Shown: piece after piece, positions 59,046-64,000 of the stretch
Layout: each line of letters begins with the position of its first letter
How positions within the stretch are numbered: position 1 is the first letter of the stretch
Assembly (NCBI GenBank): GCA_030142905.1
Contig: JASJOG010000181.1
Coordinates: forward strand, 496,001-560,000
Length of the DNA stretch: 64,000 bases
Source: Heliopora coerulea
Taxonomy: Eukaryota > Cnidaria > Anthozoa > Scleralcyonacea > Helioporidae
Direction of reading: 5' to 3'
The notes under the pieces: generated by a model
What the model saw: the letters and a program-made list of their open reading frames with translations, nothing else
Database searches by the model: none
What the model was told of the DNA's origin: nothing
Made by a program: the position numbers and the translations under genes

Positions 59046-59773
59046 TACATTACAACCCAGCCGGGTTATAGTGCGAACATATTTGTTGTTACCACTCCTT
59101 TGGCATATATAATTAACCAATCATACCACGCGACAACTCGACACATGCAGTGTCTGCGAAGATTCAAAATTGGCGAGGTACGCGAGAGCGACTACAACGC
59201 GCACTTCCGTTTTGGCTGCGTTTACGTAATTTTCGTCGAGCACCACTTTGCGCGACAGGGGCGTCGAAAGCGTAAAGATCGGGGACTTGGCCGTCACAGT
59301 TTGGGAGGGGGGCAGAGTATGTGTGGGCCCCCACTTCTTAAGGCAATACAAGAGTTCCCACTTAAAGTTAAGAAGTCATATGTATATGTACTGAAAAGTC
59401 TGAACCGAGCATATGACTGACAAAATTTGATTCCTGAGGGAAAAAGGCAGCGAGGCTACAGATCGCTCTATTGACTGTTTCTATTGACCAGTAGGTAGCC
59501 CTGTTTTTATCTTAAACTTGGGTGATGAATTTGCCCGATCAATTGCAAACAAACGTGCGAGTAAACGAACCTTTAGGAAATCACAAATTCGACTTCGAAC
59601 AACATGCAGGTTATTGATTTAGCACCTGTATAGTGACGGCAACTGGCCATTGGGGTTTTTACTCTTGGACCACCCTTTCAGACACACCCATACAGGGATT
59701 GGAACCTCACCGAGGCCCCCCACTTTTATTGTCGTTCTGACGCGTGTCGTGCGACACACTTCATTCGACGTGT

Positions 59774-59938
59774 AAGGCCCTGTTTACGTGGAGGAAGGGT
59801 GACCCTCCAAATGACCTGACTCTTCTAGGAGGGCCAAAAAATAGTCCCTGTTTACATGATGTAGGGAGACCCTTCTAGCTGGGGCAACTTCACTGCAAGG
59901 GTCACCCTACCTCCGCGTGGTCATTAAGGTCTCGTGCT
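59774..59938. mobile_element. MITE with CCTGTTTACGTGGAGG termini
   Basis: CCTGTTTACGTGGAGGAAGG at the left and its inverted counterpart CCCTACCTCCGCGTGGTCAT at the right. Subterminal GGGTGACCCTCC/AGGGTCACCCT repeats. Diverged related text lies at 63340-63420, next to the Gypsy element. Confidence 0.65.
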
Positions 59939-60168
59939 TGTTACAGATGTTATTTCTTTGTTTCTAAATTCGTTGATTTCACAGGATGGTTTGATCTTGA
60001 GGTAGCTCTCTCTTCATTCATTACACAATTGTTTGTCCGATATCTCAGAAAGATTTCGCCAGACATATACATGTGCAAAGCCATTGAAGGCAATACAGCG
60101 GACTATATTTGCGCGTTTTTACACTGAAATATGGTCTGTCTGGGAGGGTTACACTACCGCGTCGCTCG

Positions 60169-60308
60169 TGTAACGAAGCACTCTCTAATTCTCTTTTTAA
60201 TTTCAAATCACCTTATTTCTGAATCCTGCAGATCACAACTCACTATCTATGTATATTGCCACACCTCTAGTTCCATGCTTTTCTCATCAATTACGTCATA
60301 TGTTCACA
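60169..60308 (-). repeat. 3' LTR of the Gypsy element
   Basis: On minus it begins TGTGAACATATGACG and ends CTTCGTTACA, with TG...CA ends. It is the downstream LTR because the polypurine tract abuts it. Confidence 0.92.
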
Positions 60309-60448
60309 TTCCCTCTTCCTAAAATAACCATCATCTTTAAATTCGACCTCGACAAAATAGAATCTTATCAAATTGACATAACAACTCTTCACCTAAAAGT
60401 CAAGCATAAACTTAAATTTAAATCTGTTATCAAAGTAAAACGATAAGT

Positions 60449-63135
60449 TCAGTAATTGTTCACTGAGTATCCAAAACGGTCTGGTGGTATTCTATTGCAT
60501 CTCAGGTTGTGGTGCACATTTTCTTCAGGTCCATTGTTTATTTGAAGGTTTAATCTTCCAGCATTCTCTAGTTCAAACATTGATTCGCCCAAGTCGGAAT
60601 CAGTACTTTCAAAATCCTCATTTGTTACTTGTCCTTCTTCAATGTCATTATTGATCTTAAATCGTTTCAAATTGTTTGAATGAACAATCTTTCTCTTCTT
60701 ACTCTCGAGTGATTCTATTTCACAGTTATCTTCTTTAACATCAACCACGAGATATGGACCAAATGATGCTCAAAATTCCGTCCAACGATCAAGACGTCAT
60801 CTAAATAAACGAGGCACTTGAGAGGCAGCAGACCTTTGAGGAGTCTCGACATGAGCCTTTGGAACGTGGGTACCGCATTTGTCAAGCCAAATGGCATTCG
60901 CAAAAATTCATAATGACCACCTCTGGGGATTACAAAAGCAGTTTTCTTTTGACTGGACTCTGCAACAGGGACTTGCCAATAGCCCGATGCTAAATCGAGT
61001 GTTGAAAAATATCTGCGTCCAGATACGTGTCAACCAAATCAGCAATCTGGGGCAAGAGATAAGCATTTTTGACGGTAACTTCATTCAGTTTTCGAAAATC
61101 TATGCAAAAGCGCCATTGACCATCTTTTTTACGTACTAGGACGATGGGGCTTGCCCAAGGCGAATCACTTGGTTTTATCCCCTTCTTCTCCGACCTTTCT
61201 TCCACTTGCTCTTCTACAACAGGCCGGAGTGCAATTTGGTAAGCGTAGAGGCAACTGTTTTATTGGGGGCGCGTCTCCAGTTTCAATTTTATGTTCGGCT
61301 AGTGATGCGAGGCCTAATTTTCCTGAATTAGTCGCGAAAATGTTTTGTTGATTATTTAATAAATGTACCATTTGTTTCTTTTCTTTCTGATCGAGATGTT
61401 CTAAATCGAAATCGATTTTCGTTTTCGCGCAGCTGTTATCTTTAGATTCAAGAACGGGATCCTCCATTTCAACATCAATTTGTTGCAGGCTGCCTACCTT
61501 CATTCCCTTGTAAAGTTTAATCGGCTTTACTCCCGGATTTATGATCTGAATTGGCACTTTCAGTTCTTTCGGTTTAACAATAACCCTTGCGACTAGTACG
61601 CCATTTCCAGCTAAGCTCATATTGGGTTCTAGAACGCTCTCAGAAATCACTGGATTTTTGATGCGAGCCGTCTGAAACACTTCATGTTTCCCTGGGATTT
61701 CGACGTCTCTCTCCAGTACAACAGTGGATGGATCTTTCACAGAAGAATCAAAAATAAACAATGACTCACTAGTCCCATCCGGAAATATTAACTGCATTTT
61801 AGGGGTATCAACAACAGTTTCGTTGTTCATTAACCAGTCTAGTCCCAAAATAATCTCAGAAACCATTTCGTTGGCAACGTAAAATTCCTGATTTGACTTC
61901 TGTGAGGTGCTGACTTCAATGTCTAATGTTACTTTACCCAAAATACCAATTGGGGAATTGTTCGCGGCTTCTGCAACTATATCGGATGGCGACGAGGTGT
62001 TGTTGCTGGATGTCACTGACTTCCATGCATCTTCGCTAATTAAGGATATCGAAGCACCACTGTCAATAATACAAAGTTTTGGTTTACTATTTAACTTGAC
62101 CTCAAGCATAAGTGTTTTCCTTTCATTCGCCGGCAAAATAGCAGATAATCGTACTTTCGAGTCTCTTTTAGTTTGGTCGCGGTTAGCTTGATTCTGGTTC
62201 GCGGTCTCTGTCGGAGTCATTTCAAATCTTGTGCGACATAATTTCGAAATGTGTCCTTGTTTACCACAGCGATAGCAAATTTGCGACTGCCTGTTCGAAG
62301 TATTTTGACCTGGATCTTTTGAAAAATTGTCATTGCCCTGTTTACGGTTATTAGTAAAACAGTTACGGGCCAAATGTCCTGGCTTATGGCAATGAAAACA
62401 TACTTTGGTTGAAGCATTATTTCGTTTAAAGCTACTTAGGGTTGGGCATTGTTTGGCAATATGTCCAAATCCGTTGCACGTATAACGTGTTTTTACTGTT
62501 GGCATTGAATTGATGGTGGCAATCTTCGTTCTACTAAATCTCTCTGTTACCGACGTTTCGGATCCTAAAGTTTGCATTGTAGCATTCGCTGCTTCGAATC
62601 TCCGCGTAACCGATAAGGCGTCATCCAAGGTAGTAGGCGGTTCTTGCAATAATTTACTCTGCGTGGCACGATCTCTTAATCCAAGAATAAACTGGTCAAC
62701 TAATCTACTGGTAAACTCTTCGCTTTGAAAACCACATTTAGCTCCAGCTTCTCTGAGCGAAACAGCATAAGAGTCAACTGACTCACCTGGTTCCTGTTTA
62801 CGTCGATGAAAATTGTATCTCTTTTCGGTCAAAGTTTGGTTTCTTTCCAACAACGACTTCAGCAGTTCAATGGAGTTATTGTAGGCATTGTCTCCTTCCA
62901 CAAAGTCGACCGATTCTGCGAGACGAAAAGCGTCCTCGTTCAAATTGAATAACAGTGCAAGCCTTTTCTTCTTCTCATCTTTAAGCTCAACCGCTTCAAA
63001 ATACAATTCAGACTTCTTAACGAACAAATCTCAATCTTCTCCAATCTTGAACTTTTCTGGTCTCCGAAAAAATGTATGTGAAACTCTGTTCAGTTGAGGA
63101 TTTAAAGCCTGGGCAACAACTTCCTCTTCTGCCAT
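60449..63135 (-). pseudogene. Gypsy gag-pol remnant
   Basis: Gag starts at 63135 (MAEEEVVAQALNPQ) and has an in-frame TGA at about 63031. 61165-63027 carries the gag core, three CCHC knuckles (for example CYRCGKQGHISKLC) and an aspartic protease (DSGASISLI; LGLDWLM). A frameshift near 61220 leads to RT blocks at 60990-61205 (SPIVLVRKKDGQWRFCIDFR) and 60715-60903 (MRMPFGLTNA; YLDD active site). Directly after RT the sequence jumps to a polyprotein C-terminus (60449-60748), so RNase H and the integrase core are gone. Not functional. Confidence 0.9.
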
Positions 63136-63170
63136 AGGTATATCTCGATATACGGTGGGACCTCCAAAAA

Positions 63171-63310
63171 TGTAACGAAGCACTCTCTAATTCTCTTTTT
63201 AATTTCAGCTCGCTTTATTTCTGAATCCTGCAGATCACAACTCACTACCTATCTATATTGCCACACCTCTAGTTCTATGCTTTTCTCATCAATTACGTCA
63301 TACGTTCACA
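63171..63310 (-). repeat. 5' LTR of the Gypsy element
   Basis: On minus it begins TGTGAACGTATGACG and ends CTTCGTTACA, followed by the primer-binding-site-like sequence and then the gag ATG at 63135. Confidence 0.92.
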
Positions 63311-64000
63311 CTCGCGTCGTTCGCGCCCGGTGTAGATGCGCCTTTAACTGTCAGGGTAATCCTACCAAGCTGGCAGGGTCACCTCAACCCAGAGAGTTTC
63401 CCTAGCACTCATGTAAACGAAAAGCTGGTCTTCAAGTTTTACCATTAATAGAAATGTACAATTCCCGGAACTCCTAGATATTCAACAATATCTACGTCAC
63501 CGAGTGACCTTCTCAGGTTATTCGATCAAATTGTTGCCTCTTATGAGCAGATGATAATAGTTCAGAGACTTAAAAACACACAGTAAATAAAAACATGAAT
63601 AGAAATGTAAGGTAAAGTTTCCAGAATCTGTAAATATTCAATGACAAATTAATCAACGGATTAAACCTAACACAATTTCCCAAGCTATGAGGAGTTGGAT
63701 TTGTTTTTTCTTCAAAAATTTGTGATTGACCTGGTGGCTTGGTCGATATTTACACTTTGAAAAAATTGCTTAGTTTTCCTTTTACTTAGATAAGGAAACG
63801 CAATTGCTGCTACTCATCTGGAGAACAATGAATCATATATATTTAATAGCAAATGGAAGGAAGAAACAGATGACGATATTAAATGGTAACGGGAAAGTTG
63901 GAAACTGAAGCTTGTGTTGACTGATTTATTCAGTAAGAACAGGATAAAAGCCAAACCGAAAATTGACAAAAATGTTCATGTCTGGTGTCGAAGCTATCAT
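63311..64000. other. Right edge, no gene recognised
   Basis: The first 110 bp resemble the CCTGTTTACGTGG MITE family and may be the target into which the Gypsy element inserted. The rest is AT-rich and unassigned. Confidence 0.4.

Larger units (their letters stand above)
60169..63310 (-). mobile_element. Gypsy-type LTR retrotransposon, internally deleted
   Basis: LTRs at 60169-60308 and 63171-63310 are 140 bp each and differ at 8 positions by eye. 4-bp target duplication CTCG (60165-60168 and 63311-63314). On minus, a primer-binding-site-like TGGAGGTCCCACCG follows the 5' LTR, and a polypurine tract AGGAAGAGGGAA (60309-60320) precedes the 3' LTR. Gag, protease and part of RT are present; the end of RT, RNase H and most of integrase are deleted, leaving 3.1 kb. 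Confidence 0.92.

Overview
This window is animal nuclear DNA. It has no operons or ribosome-binding sites; instead it has one widely split gene with GT-AG introns, many Penelope-like, LINE, Gypsy, BEL/Pao, hAT and Tc1 remnants, tRNA-derived SINEs, foldback MITEs and long microsatellites. CpG is mostly not depleted. The repeat style (foldback MITEs, hairpin-bearing Penelope-like elements, SINEs with pentanucleotide tails) fits an anthozoan cnidarian such as a stony coral. That placement is inference; no species can be named from the sequence alone.

The one host gene I can support is a USP47-like ubiquitin-specific protease on the minus strand. Eighteen coding exons were assembled by eye from 53491 (start codon) down to 6114. 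All are bounded by GT-AG, all phases agree, and together they give 655 in-frame codons. They cover the N-terminal ubiquitin-like region and the whole USP catalytic domain: Cys box in exon 3, split zinc ribbon in exons 7, 8 and 10, acidic insert in exon 13, His box in exon 14, Asn/Asp box in exon 15. They also cover the beginning of the C-terminal region. The remaining C-terminal half was not found and should lie left of position 1.

Layout. 1-6 kb: a frameshifted hAT transposon (minus), hairpin modules, a Tc1 fossil and a Penelope-like reverse transcriptase between 85-bp perfect inverted repeats. 6-29 kb: USP47 exons 18 to 6, with foldback MITEs, SINEs, two Penelope-like endonuclease fragments, and a Penelope-like element inserted into a telomere-repeat-bearing MITE. 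29-45 kb: exons 5 to 2, with hAT deletion derivatives, a 1.1-kb (ACTTT)n array that is the tail of a SINE, a damaged CR1/L2-like LINE, and a cluster of roughly 100-bp hairpin units. 45-53 kb: the long first intron, including about 5 kb almost without CpG. 53-64 kb: exon 1 and the upstream region, with a BEL/Pao integrase remnant, a LINE broken by a Penelope-like insertion, and a Gypsy element with 140-bp LTRs that has lost most of its pol region.

The most unusual signals are the abrupt CpG desert just downstream of exon 1, with matching CpG-to-TpG/CpA decay in its repeats; a recurrent compound hairpin (CTGANGA, stem-loop, CGAAA) at about a dozen sites in Penelope-like terminal modules; and two copies of a perfect-foldback MITE flanking the exon that encodes the catalytic cysteine.
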